From Tetmemena sp. SeJ-2015 (lineage: Eukaryota > Ciliophora > Spirotrichea > Sporadotrichida > Oxytrichidae), in assembly GCA_027382625.1 (NCBI GenBank), contig JAJKFJ010021476.1, forward strand, positions 1 to 64,000: a stretch of 64,000 nucleotides of DNA, read 5' to 3'. Shown here piece by piece: positions 29,957 to 40,536 of the stretch. Both the position numbers and the translations under genes were made by a program. Every line of letters begins with the position of its first letter. Positions within the stretch are counted from its first letter, which is position 1. Below the pieces are notes generated by a model. The model did not search any database. It was not told the DNA's origin and saw nothing but the letters and a program-made list of their open reading frames with translations.

Positions 29957-32900
29957 ATGTCTTACCAACGTTAAGGCCTAATTCAGGCCTTTGATGAATC
30001 TGTCTCTCTTCAATCCACTGATCTAAACCAAAGGTTAATACTTAAACTTGAGCAGCTGAAGGCTTAGCCAGTGCTTTCATTGGGCGATAGCTATCTCGGA
30101 GATGAGGGATGCAGACTTCTGTATGAATTTTTCAAAGCGAATTCCCATTCTCACATCTCTAAGATCGACTTGAAGGGAAACAACATTGGAGAACGAGGAG
30201 CCATGTGGGTGGCTAAGTTACTCTAAGAGAACGATAGTGTGAGGAAAATCAGCTTTGAGTGGAATTCAATCGGTCTTAGCGATAGTGGAGTGCAAGCATT
30301 GTGCCAATCCTTGTATTCAAACCTAGCTTGTCAGGAATTGGATCTTAGAAATTTACCTTATATTCCATTTTGATATACTATTTTTAGTCTAAAAGTTAGA
30401 AATAACCAAATCCAGTCATCAAGCTCGATACACATCGCAGACTTGATTAGATAAAATAAGGCCTTGAAGAGAATCGATCTGAGGTGGAATGACCTTGGAA
30501 AGCAAGGAGCACAAACTATTCTGCAGGCAATTACCGAGAATCCAGTAATTCAATACTTGGACTTGGTGGGCAACAAAAGTTGTGAGGAGGAACAGCGACT
30601 GATCGAAGTGTAACTGAAGCGAAATAGGGGAGAGATGCCTGGGCTACAGGGAGCTCTAATGGAGGGAGTACTTGCTGCGAAGGAAAATGAAGTCCCACTC
30701 CAAATTTTCCAAAGAGAGAAGGAATTTGCAGAGGACATCTTAAAGCTATAAGTTGATATTTTATTTTATCAAGGCAAGGTACGAAGCTTAGGTGATCGCT
30801 CATAAGCGAACAGAGAAGCAGTGCAGAGAGCTGGAGAGGAAACTGGAGATGGAACAACGCAAGGCAAGTCTAAAGCAGTCAGAACTGGTAAAGCAGTTGG
30901 AGGAAGAGCGCATAGCAAGGAAGACTATAGAATCTTAACTCACCAGACTCAAAGAGGATTTTGCGAGAACGGATCTATCAAAGGACAAATTTAGCGGTGA
31001 GATTCAAATTAAGTTCGAAAAGATCAAGTCAGACAGAAATAATCTTGAGATTGTATTTTAAGAATTCAGTATTTTATGATGAGCTAGAGCTGAATCAGTG
31101 GAAGGACACTTCAACTAAAGAGATTGGTTTTCTCTAAGAGAAGATAAGTAGCTTGGAAAACTAGTTAGCCAGTCAGTAGACTCTATTTATAAAAGTAATT
31201 ATCTTACATGTCTTTTCCTATACGCAAGTGCACTGATGCAGCATCAGAGTGAGAATCACCATGAATAATATGGATTACTATTTTGAGATATGAGCAGTCA
31301 AAAAATTAGGAGGACAAAAATTTTGCAGCTCAAAAATTAGGAGAGACGATATATCGAACAAAAATAATTCAGATGATTAAGTTATACTATAATATTGCGC
31401 CATTAACGCATTAAAAAATTTAGGCATAATTAAATTTAATATATAGTATATATTATAAGGGTTTCCTTTATGTCTTTGAGGATTCTATATTAGAAATTAA
31501 AAGTCTGAAAATTTTAGATAATTATATCATCTTACTCTTAATATAATTCATTAAAGATTAAGTAATTTTTTGTCAGTCATAGAACATTAGTCTATCTCAT
31601 GCATAATAATTCTATAAGACGATAAGGAAAGACTTTAGCAAATAGTATAGAGATATTTGATATTTAATTTAATATTATTACATTCATAAATTAATGGCAA
31701 CCTAAAGCATATATCATGCTGCTAAGCTTTTTATAATATTATGATTAGCTCCTAATTTTTGAGCTGCAAAATTTTTGTCCTCCTAATTTTTTGACTGCTC
31801 ATATCTCAAAATAGTAATCCATATTATTCATGGTGAATGAGAGGAATGACCAAAAGCATAAAGCCAGAATAGCTGAGATGATACAAATCGAATTTTTATT
31901 TAGTGACTCCATTTGAAATTATATGATCAGCAGGCAAGAAAAGGCACTTAACGAAAAGGAGAAACAATATATGGACATGCAGTAGGAGCGGGATATTGCC
32001 TAGAGGCGGCTAGACTAGTACAAGACAGAGTAGTTGAAGAGTTAACTCGAGAAGGAGAGAAAAATTACCGAACTTAAGAACCAGGTTTAAAACGAACAGG
32101 CTAACTTCTCTAAGTAGATAGCAGTCATTTTATCTTCTATATTCCACTATTTATATTCGGATAGCAAGTGAATAGCAACTGAAGGCGGAGCAGCTCAGAA
32201 AGCACATAGAGTAGTAGCAGAATATTTAGAAGCAGTACTAACAGCAGATAGACAGCTAGAGGGTGAGTTTTGATTAGAGAGCTCATGATAAGGATAAGAA
32301 GATTGAGGATTTGCAAGAGCAGCTGTTCTAACTCAAAAACCAACAGAGTGAGCTCAATGACAGAATCACTCTCAGTGAGAACAAAACTAGTCTGCTCTAG
32401 AGAATAATAAACGACGAACAGCAAAACAACGATGTCCTCAGCAAGAGGATTAAATTTATTTAATATTCTAGATTGCTGATCTTGAAGCTGAAATCATTTC
32501 AGTCCATAACTAGGCCAAAGAAAGAGTGTTTATATTTATTTAATAATAAATTATAAATATAATAATTTAGCAAAGACATTTATACATTTATACTTGAGAG
32601 AGAAATATTGTTTATTTAGAGTTAGATAGGAAGCTTAAAACTATGAATCAAAGATAAATAGCCTCGAGAGGTAAATTACTGCCAAGAATTAAAACATTTA
32701 TATTTGTTTTAAAATCTGTTTTTCTAATATAAACTATTATTTTAAAATGTGAGGAAGTAAATACTAAAAATTAAAATTTTTTTAAAAATAACGTACTAAA
32801 TTAAATATATAGAAAGAATGAGGAGATATCAAAGAAAGCTGAAAACCTGAGACAGATGAATGCACTTTTCTAAGATGTCAATAAAATGCTAGAGGGGTGA
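29957..32900 (+). CDS. leucine-rich repeat / long coiled-coil protein
   Basis: ATG 29957 (MSYQRQGLIQAFDESVSL), TGA 32898-32900. The N-terminal ~230 residues form RNI-type leucine-rich repeats: GDSYLGDEGCRLLYEFF, KIDLKGNNIGERGAMWVAKLL, KISFEWNSIGLSDSGVQALC, QELDLRNNQIQSSSSIHIA, RIDLRWNDLGKQGAQTILQ and YLDLVGNKSCEEEQRLIE. The remaining ~600 residues are a nearly unbroken heptad coiled coil (RTEKQCRELERKLEMEQRK; KRTEQ-type charge pattern; EKALNEKEKQYMDMQQER). This resembles the LRR-coiled-coil proteins of cilia and basal bodies, but no orthologue can be named. Ten IESs interrupt it. With all ten removed at their pointers the frame is continuous to the stop, with no homopolymer correction, making it the cleanest gene in the window and the best demonstration of its germline nature. 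Confidence 0.88.
30345..30395 (+). other. IES 1 of LRR gene, pointer TTAGAAAT
   Basis: TTAGAAAT at 30345-30352 and 30396-30403. Excision gives ELDLRNNQIQSSSS, a perfect LRR strand. Confidence 0.95.
30743..30770 (+). other. IES 2 of LRR gene, pointer AAG
   Basis: AAG at 30743-30745 and 30771-30773; 28 bp removed (1 mod 3) gives EDILKARYEAQVIAHK. Confidence 0.82.
31054..31069 (+). other. IES 3 of LRR gene, pointer TATTTTA
   Basis: TATTTTA at 31054-31060 and 31070-31076; 16 bp removed gives NNLEIVFYDELELNQWKD. Confidence 0.9.
31183..31217 (+). other. IES 4 of LRR gene, pointer CTAT
   Basis: CTAT at 31183-31186 and 31218-31221; 35 bp removed gives ASQQTLYASALMQHQSE. Confidence 0.85.
31250..31837 (+). 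mobile_element. IES 5 of LRR gene: 588-bp palindrome-ended element, pointer/TSD TGAGA
   Basis: TGAGA at 31250-31254 and 31838-31842. Inside it are 88-bp perfect terminal inverted repeats at 31256-31343 and 31749-31836 (outer end TCACCATGAATAATATGG). The ~405-bp AT-rich centre carries no ORF. It looks like a non-autonomous (MITE-like) transposon now excised as an IES; excision at TGAGA reads MQHQSERNDQKHKARI in frame. Confidence 0.9.
31878..31922 (+). other. IES 6 of LRR gene, pointer ATGAT
   Basis: ATGAT at 31878-31882 and 31923-31927; removal deletes an in-frame TGA and gives RIAEMISRQEKALNEKEK. Confidence 0.88.
32117..32159 (+). other. IES 7 of LRR gene, pointer GATAGCA
   Basis: GATAGCA at 32117-32123 and 32160-32166; 43 bp removed gives NFSKQIASEQQLKAEQLRK. 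Confidence 0.92.
32448..32470 (+). other. IES 8 of LRR gene, pointer GATT
   Basis: GATT at 32448-32451 and 32471-32474; 23 bp removed gives DVLSKRIADLEAEIISVH. Confidence 0.9.
32523..32617 (+). other. IES 9 of LRR gene, pointer AGAGT
   Basis: AGAGT at 32523-32527 and 32618-32622; 95 bp removed gives AKERVRQEAQNYESKINSLE. Confidence 0.9.
32684..32813 (+). other. IES 10 of LRR gene, pointer AAGAAT
   Basis: AAGAAT at 32684-32689 and 32814-32819; 130 bp removed gives RQITAKNEEISKKAENLRQ, running to the TGA stop. Confidence 0.9.
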
Positions 32901-33145
32901 AGAACTAATGAAATATATAAATAGAGTCTGTTTTTACTCATAATTATTAATCCACTTTATTAATTTAAGCACCCTCAAACTAAAAGCAAAATAGCAGTCT
33001 TAAATATAAGATAAAGCCAGAATATAAATTGGAATTAAGTTTGCAAAGCAAACCAGTTTATAAGTTAAAATCATTTCAATACATATTCATCAGAGAGTGA
33101 ATGCACTTCACTCTTTATTAGAAGAGTTATAATTTCCCATTCTTA

Positions 33146-36100
33146 TCAGTTTAAGTGAGGGCCGCCACCTACATTCTAATCCGAAATGGCTCTTTCAATC
33201 TTTCTATTATGCTTCTCCATAATTAGGAGCTACTGAGTAGCACTTGCAGCTTCCATGTCCCTCATAGCAGTGGTCAGATTAATTCAAAAAATATGAGTAA
33301 ATTGATTTATAAATTATAGAAATGAGATTTTAACTGGACTTGTGTTTCTCTTTGATGCCTGCTATTGTTTTATGCTGCTGGAGGATTTTGGATTCTTGGA
33401 TTACTGGAAGTGTGGAGGTTTGGGCCTTGGGCTCAAAGGAAGATTACAAAGTAGGTTGCAAGGAAAAGATAAAATGAATATATTAACTACAAAACATTTA
33501 TTAGTCAGATTAGCTGCTATTAACAATAAAATTTTGAATTAAAAGTCTTCATAATTAAAATCAATCGGCAATACTGATGGGTGAATTATTAATTCAAAGA
33601 ATCTGATTGTGGAGCTACTATTTTCTTGAGAGAAGCGAATTCGTGCGAATTGATTCTGTTTCTCTTTAGATCTTAAAATCAAAAAGAGCAATAAATCTAC
33701 ATACTAGTTTATATTCACTAAGTCTCTTTGCTTCAGACTGTCTATAAGTAAACCAGTTAATGAAAGATTTAGGGGGGGGGCCTTTCCTCGACAGTAAAAT
33801 TTTATAATGAATAAAGGTAAGAAAAAAATACCTTTATAGGATATTTTCGCTCCTAAATCTGATTTTTCCAGTTATAGAGGCTTTACCAACTTCTAAGGCT
33901 TCAAATTTTAATCCTAATTCAGTTAGCTAGAGGTCAGTTGCACCTAAATAAAATCTATATTTTTAGCTAATTTTTCCCTATTGTAAAACTACTTAAATGA
34001 CAATTTTCAAATAGTGCAGCATTATATGAACACATATCATACTTCAGCTATAAGTCCAAAGAAATAGAGCTGAAAAATGCAGCATTATTCCTTAATCATG
34101 ATGAATTAAATTTTGGTTATATCAAAATGCTGCACTATTTGAAAATTGTACTTTAAGTTGTTTTACAATAGAGAAAAATTAGCTAAAAATATAGATTTTA
34201 TTTAGGTGCAACTGACCTCTAGCTAACTGAATTAGGATTAAAATTTGAAGCCTTAGAAGTTGGTACAAGCCTCTATAACTGGAAAAATCAGATTTAGGAG
34301 CGAAAATAATCCTATAAAGGTATTTTTTTCTTACCTTTATTCATTATAAAATTTTACTGTCGAGGAAAGGCCCCCCCCCAAGATTTATAATAGTAAGAGC
34401 TTAGATTAGAATCCTTAATGGATTCAGATTTGGAAGGGATACAAATTTTTCTTAGGTCAATAATTAGAGATAATTTAACATGTATTAATAAGAGTAAACA
34501 AAATAACAAAATTCATACCTAAGATGCTAATTTTAGTAATTAAAATTTCCTTTTAGAAGTAAAATTAAGTATTATATTTTTTGAGTTTATCTCATCCTAA
34601 TTTTCTTGATTGTTAGCTCTAAAGGATTAGGAGTTTTCACTCTCATAGCTCAGAGAATTACTCATATTGGCCACATTCATATTTTGATGATAGCTGTAGA
34701 GAGGCATTCTAACTTATGCAGGATAGGAATTTTCTGTAACAGCTTGCAAAGCCTGCAATTACTAAACTGTTAGCAATTCCTAATAGTCATCTAGTCTGCT
34801 AGAACCCGAGCTCATACCAATATCAGTTCTCGTACGCTTGTGAATTATTCTCACAGAGGGAGGCTTGCTAGGTTTATTTCCACTCACTATTTCAGCGATG
34901 CTCTCTAGGTTTTGTGATTTCAAAAAACTTACGAAAAAATAAATTGGCTTGTATAAATTAGCTTATGATTGTCCAGGATTCTAAGCTCCAGACTGATCTA
35001 AATAGTTAAGCGGTATGGTTGAATTCTAATCCAATTATGATTGAAAAATCGCTCTTTAACCGTTATTCTAAAGGCTTATTCTATGAGAGAGACTCCCAGC
35101 ATTCACTACTCCAATCGAGCCAATAGTAGAAGAGGTAGTTAAATTCCTAGAGTGATTTACACGGCCATTAGAAACGAATTTTTAATACTGCTTTCCATTT
35201 TATTCAACTGCAGAAAACTTTTCTGGATTGCTTTTTTGAGGAGGTGAGCCATTTGTCGAATTTTAGGTACTTGAGACACCAACGGAGCTGAGTTTGTGAC
35301 TAGAATTATTCTACTTCATTTTGACGACAAAGCTTAAATTATCACCCTTTTTTAGCTTTTCCTCTGGATTTTTCATCTGATTTTACTTGCTTTAGCTGAC
35401 ACCTTGAAGGAATTTAGAAATGGAAGTAGATTAGCTGGTCAACTAGGGCTATATATCATTTCTTTATGTCTGCATTTAATTCTCGGTGCTTTGCATTTAA
35501 GGCTGTCCTGGCTCTAATATCTGCTGTATTTAGTGGGATGAGTTCTTAGTTTTAGGGATTCCAAAAAGGGTTTTGAGTTTCTTGTTCGTTATTGGCAATT
35601 TATATCTTTGTGGTGCTGGTGCCTAAGTTCCTTATTTCTCGTTAACCAACAGCTCATTGTAATAGATGAATTCAGCTTGGCTTTTCGTAGGGCCTCTCTC
35701 AGTTAAAGACTGCATTATTCCACAGTCTGAACCGAGATCTAAATCCTAGTCAGGCAATGTCTGAACAACCTTGTCTTAATAGGTTTGCGATCCATTCTAA
35801 ATTAGGAAAGTTGAAGTTTCATTCATTTGATTTACAAACCTTTGCTTCTATTCTTCCCCTTCCTTAGTTTCCTCTTAGATAGGGTTTGCAGGAAAGAATT
35901 TCTGCAAGACAAGCTTTTCTAACTCTCTTTGCTGCTCAGGACTACGATCAGTTAGTTTGCCTTTCGATGCTCCCAAGTCTATACTAAACTTTTGCTGATA
36001 GCCATTGCTAATCTTCTCTATCTCTTTCCTTAACTATAAATAAAGTGCTTAATTATTATGATTCCTTTTCTGAGAGGTACTAATTCCAGATCACTTACTC

Positions 36101-37927
36101 TCCACTAAGTTTCTGACATCTTGCAGGTCTCTTAATTTCATTCTATCTCCCTGTGAAGAAATACTGCTCCTTCTTCGAACTGGAGAGCCTTCCCCGAAAC
36201 TCAGCTCAAGGTAAGAATACTCTACCTCTATAAAAAAATAAACTATAGGAGTCTCTATTATGAGAATGACCTCTTTGTCTGAAATGTAACACGAAATATT
36301 TAACTATTGTCCTCCTAATTACCATCCTAGAATATTGATCCTAGATCTTAAGAGAGTAAATTTCTCTGGGGAACTAGATTCCCTCTTAAACGGTTCCCTG
36401 TTTCCTTGTCTGTATCATTCCTCTTACTGCTGATCCAAGCTTGTTGTAATCTTAAATTTCCCAATGGAATCTTTTGCTTTTCATCTTCATTTAATTTTAA
36501 TGAAAATATAAAATATAAATTGCATATAAGGATATATTCAACGATTTAAATAATTCATTCTAGTTTCTATTTGAGGATTCATACTGTGACTTTCTCTAAA
36601 GAGAATTTTTGGAGTTTTGTATTTAGTTGCCCTGATTCCTAGACTGATGCGGCTTCTGATTTATGACTGGTAAGGAGTTTGTACTGTTTGCTTATCTTCT
36701 GAGTTGAAACTCCTTCCTTTACCCCTCGTCATCAACCTGCTCTTATACTTACTATTGAAGACCTTGATACCGATCGGTAGACCTAGTAAAAAAAAAAGCT
36801 TAAGTGAATTGCAAAATTTCAAAGTGTAAATATTTAGTAGCATTTTTAGATTTAGGTTCCTTGAGGGCTTGAAGTCCAACCATGTTTTGCGCCTAGTTCG
36901 AGTAAAGAGAAAATTAGGAGATATTCCTTTAAGATTGAGAATCCTCCTTCAGGAAATTAACAGCCTAGAAAATTTGGTTCTTACTAACCAGGTCAGGAGT
37001 AAACTTGTCAGTTTATTTTTGCATCATATATTGCTTATGGCCCTTCATTACTTCAGCTTTCTGGAATGCTCTCTAATCGATCTGTCCTCTTTAATTAACG
37101 TCATTTTTAGGATACTTATAAAAGATATAGAAATTTTATTTATCAATGCTTGATACTTAATATTCCGTTTGACTTCTGAGTCAGCGCGTTTCATAGGATT
37201 ATATAAAGTTGGTTGTTGTAGTATCATAGCCTCTCTTGTAGTGGGCACAATAGAGCACAGATAAAATCAAAAATTTAAGAATAATCTTGTAATTTAGAGC
37301 GTGCACCATTATTGTTATCAGTACTAGATTTGTGAATTTATTGGTTGGAGAATCCTTTATTCTCATTTTGAAGCTGAAAGATATTCCGTCGTAGCTGGCT
37401 CAAATCCTCCGACTTCATTCTCCCACGCTAAGAGTAAATAATATAAAATAAGGAATGAATATAATTAGCTGACTTATAATTTAGAGTTTCTCTTTTACTA
37501 GATGGGCTTTGTTGAATTTTCAGACCGTTAGTTAATATCAATGGAAGTTTTTTATTTGAGAAAATTTGAAAATTAAAAGCATTTGTTATAGATTATATAC
37601 TAAGTATATAATCATTCAAAATTAATCTGTTAATTTAAAGTAAGAAATGACCTCTTTATCAATAAAATTAATATTTAAAATAAAAAATTATTATAATTTT
37701 GTCCAATTAACCGATAATAGAATTATCCTAGTGAAATTAACCACTCCCACCTTCTTCAAATGTATTAAAAAAATAAAGTAAGGGAGTTTATGTGTAGTCA
37801 TCGTTTTTTCTATCTGTAAGGGGATAATTTTGAAATTGAATGTCTCCATTCCCTGGACTTAGCTGCTGCTTATTTTCATATTCATTTCTTTACGTGAAAT
37901 TGATTCCAGTGCTCTAGTTATACTCAT
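33146..37927 (-). CDS. large disordered Ser/Asn/Gln-rich protein, unrecognised
   Basis: Minus strand, proposed ATG 37927 (MSITRALESISRKEMNMKIS), TGA 33146. Segments that read well include MKSEDLSQLRRNIFQLQNEN (~37420), QKIPLGNLRLQQAWISSKRN (~36460), EGSPVRRRSSISSQGDRMKL (~36180) and EQQRELEKLVLQKFFPANP (~35930). Others are LTERGPTKSQAEFIYYNELL (~35680), KPSKPPSVRIIHKRTRTDIG (~34860), SFINWFTYRQSEAKRLSE (after excision at 33764) and NLTTAMRDMEAASATQQLL (~33240). Composition is typical of long unstructured ciliate proteins with short charged helices and I recognise no domain. It contains the 616-bp foldback element and the IES at 33276-33324. Its ATG overlaps the TGA of the upstream frame (37,925-37,930), so this and the next gene may be one gene split by an unresolved IES. 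Confidence 0.55.
33276..33324 (-). other. IES, pointer AATCT (minus strand)
   Basis: AGATT on the plus strand at 33276-33280 and 33325-33329. Excision of 49 bp gives KEKHKSSQNLTTAMRDME on the minus strand. Confidence 0.85.
33764..34379. mobile_element. 616-bp foldback element, pointer/TSD AAGATTTA
   Basis: AAGATTTA at 33764-33771 and 34380-34387. Inside are two ~250-bp arms (33772-34023 and ~34126-34379), nearly perfect inverted repeats that start with nine G and end with nine C, around a ~100-bp loop. No ORF. On the minus strand, excision at the repeat joins SNLSSYYYKSFINWFTYRQ in an open frame, so it behaves as an IES. Unrelated in sequence to the palindromic element at 31250. Confidence 0.9.
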
Positions 37928-37929
37928 TT

Positions 37930-40268
37930 TAAAATTTAACCAAAATTTTCATTCTAAACATATTATTTATTGAATAATAACAACACCACCATTCTTTTTA
38001 GCTTAATTTGAAAAATTAAATTAGGAAACAGTGGTTAAAATAAATTTGGGATGTTTTAGGCGGGCAATTATCTTCTAGTGAGTTGGAGTGAAGGCACTCT
38101 TGTAACCCCGAAAGAAACGTTACCAAGCGCTCTTGACTACTCATTTTGTATTTTTGTAGAATCCATTTGCTCATGCGTCTCATTATATCTCTGATTTAAA
38201 TAAAAAAAGCTATAGAAATTCATAGAATTTTAAAATTTGCATGTTGCTAGCTGCCAATGCTTATAGATGGATTATTAGCTTGAGTTACAGAAATTTAAAC
38301 TGGATATTGCTGTTGTTGTTGTAGTACTCCAATATCTTTATTTAGGCGTTGGTTCAACTAAAGCTCTTACCTTGTTGAGTCGTTCTTCACTCCTTACTCA
38401 AATATTAACTTCAACAAAAGGAATGTGAGAGAAGGAAAAATATTTATTTCTCAGACGCCTTTACAATCAGTTAACTCGCATCAATTTGCTTGCCACTGAT
38501 TTTTTGGTATTACTAATAGAATTACTGTTGCTAGCTGTATCCATGGGATTGAGAATACGAGTGACCAGCTATCTGTCCTCCTTACATAGGATTTAAACTC
38601 TGATTGTCCAAACCCTACTTCGAAGAAAGTTTCTGATGTGCTACAGATGTAGCACCTTGGAAATTTTGCTCTGCCAGTAGCTTTTGAAAGCCATTCTAGC
38701 TGTAGTCTTAATATTTACTAGTTTAATAAATGCAAGCAGCAAAATTAGGAATAAGTAATTAGTTGATGTGGTTTTCATCCGTCTGTGGAAATATTTTAGA
38801 GGAGTTATTGGCGATTTAAAAGGTGGAAAATAAAATGCTCTATAAAAGGTGGGTACAACTAATTCTTGCTTTGTTACTTTTGAGGATATGCCCTTAAATC
38901 TCCCTTGCTGTTTTTATTATTAAAAGGAAATTAATTATTTTCTAAGTTTATATCAAACTCTTTCGATCCTCCCAGAGAAGCATTAATATCCCTAGAAGCA
39001 TGTTTTTAACATTTAAGAATGGATATATATGGCTCACACATATTGTATAGTGTAATCCCCTTCATCGGTATATTAATTCGATTGTTGTGATGCAGCTGAA
39101 AACAGTACCTTTATCTTTTATTAATGCATATCATTAATGAATTGCGGCTCCTCACGTTACTAAACGATATTTTCAACAAAGCTTCTTTCTTAAACTGCTT
39201 TAGGATCACCCAAAATCTATATTATTCAATAGAAAGAGTTTAAATTTAACAGCAAAATTTTAGCTTTCAATTAGTGCTCCTTCTAAAGCCTTGAAGTGTA
39301 GAGTTAATTTGCTTGCTTAATTAAAGGTCGGGCTCTACTTGCTTGTTAACTGGAGTTATTTCTTTCTTTGCTGCTTTCTTGTAAAACGGGGACACCACCT
39401 ACAAATGCTTGCATCGATATAATGCCTTTTCCACTTGAAGCTAGTGGCCGATACCTGTTCTCTGAAATGTCGGCGTAAGTGCTCGCATCTTTCATCACTT
39501 TAGACTTTGATGATCTTTGAGCTTCACTTAAGTTTTACTATTCCTCGTATTCATTTCTCGAGAGGATGAATCAAATATAGCTCATAGATAATATAATAGA
39601 TCTATTTTGGGATTCCCTCGTTCTTATAGAGAGCCTTTTCTTCAAAAAATTACTACTCATGATCTCTGTAATTATTAATAGTTCCATCTTATCGACTATA
39701 TTCCCCTCTGGTTTTAAGCGCAGCTCTATTATCAATAGTTTAGGCTTGGATTAGATCAAGATCCTGAGCGTCTGAAAAGGCTTAAGAACCAGTAGTAGTT
39801 GAAATGATATTGAGTGTCTTTGAGGAGACAGAGTTTTTCCTGGAATTCTTCAGGCTTACTTTTCCGAATGTATCACGTTGAGTTTATATATTGAAATAGC
39901 TCTTAATAAAAAATAAGATAGAGAGAAATTGAAATGTTTCTATCTTAAATTCGCTATTACTGCTTAAATTAGTCGATGCTTACTAATTAAGTTAATGAAG
40001 GAGATTCTTTGCTGCTCTATTATCAGTCTAGATTTCTATAATCTAGTCATTCTAATATTCTCCCGTTTTCTAAACTTATTGGCGATAGTTCTATGGTTTG
40101 TGCCCCTTACTCTCATTTAAGATAGACAAAATTTCCACTTTAAAATAGTTAAGAGAAGATTCTATAGTCAATCTATTTAATTTAAATGATAGTAGACGAT
40201 GACTTGATATTGGCAAGTGAATCAGCGATTTAGGTTATCTACTTTGTATCTCTATTAGCTGTACTCAT
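37930..40268 (-). CDS. low-complexity protein, possibly the 5' part of the preceding gene
   Basis: Minus strand, ATG 40268 (MSTANRDTKQITQIADSLAN). Supported segments are RNEYEEQQNLSEAQRSSKSK (~39560), STYADISENRYRPLASSGKG and MQAFVGGVPVLQESSKERNN (~39400), and HEQMDSTKIQNEQSRALGNV (~38170). The frame stops at a TGA overlapping the next ATG near 37,925. Ser/Asn/Gln-rich, with no recognised domain. Many AT-rich interruptions (38200-39300 reads only in fragments) keep the structure unresolved. Confidence 0.45.
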
Positions 40269-40536
40269 TGCGTTTAAGATATAAATTTGTTTTATGTTTG
40301 ATTGAATAGTCGTCTTAATTCAAAGCTATTTATATTCTCTCACTCTTCTGTTAATTAATTTACTCATATTTCATCACCCATAAGAATAGGTTAGCAGAAT
40401 TGATTAGTTGAACGCCAATAGGATTAATATTTAAAGATGATTAACGAAGTATGATTAGTATTGGTTGTGTTTTTTATTTAAAAGGTTCAAGATTCATTTG
40501 GTCAAATATTTTATTTACTAATTACACTCGTATCTT

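Noticed and set aside
33342..33542. 66-residue plus-strand ORF starting MFLFDACYCFMLLEDFGFLD
   Set aside because: Lies opposite a minus-strand coding stretch (KAQTSTLPVIQESKILQQHK) that stays open across an IES with a pointer.
31250..34380. Autonomous DNA transposon (TBE-like) in the palindromic elements
   Set aside because: No transposase fragment, no C4A4-type ends, and both are about 600 bp; only non-autonomous elements are supported.
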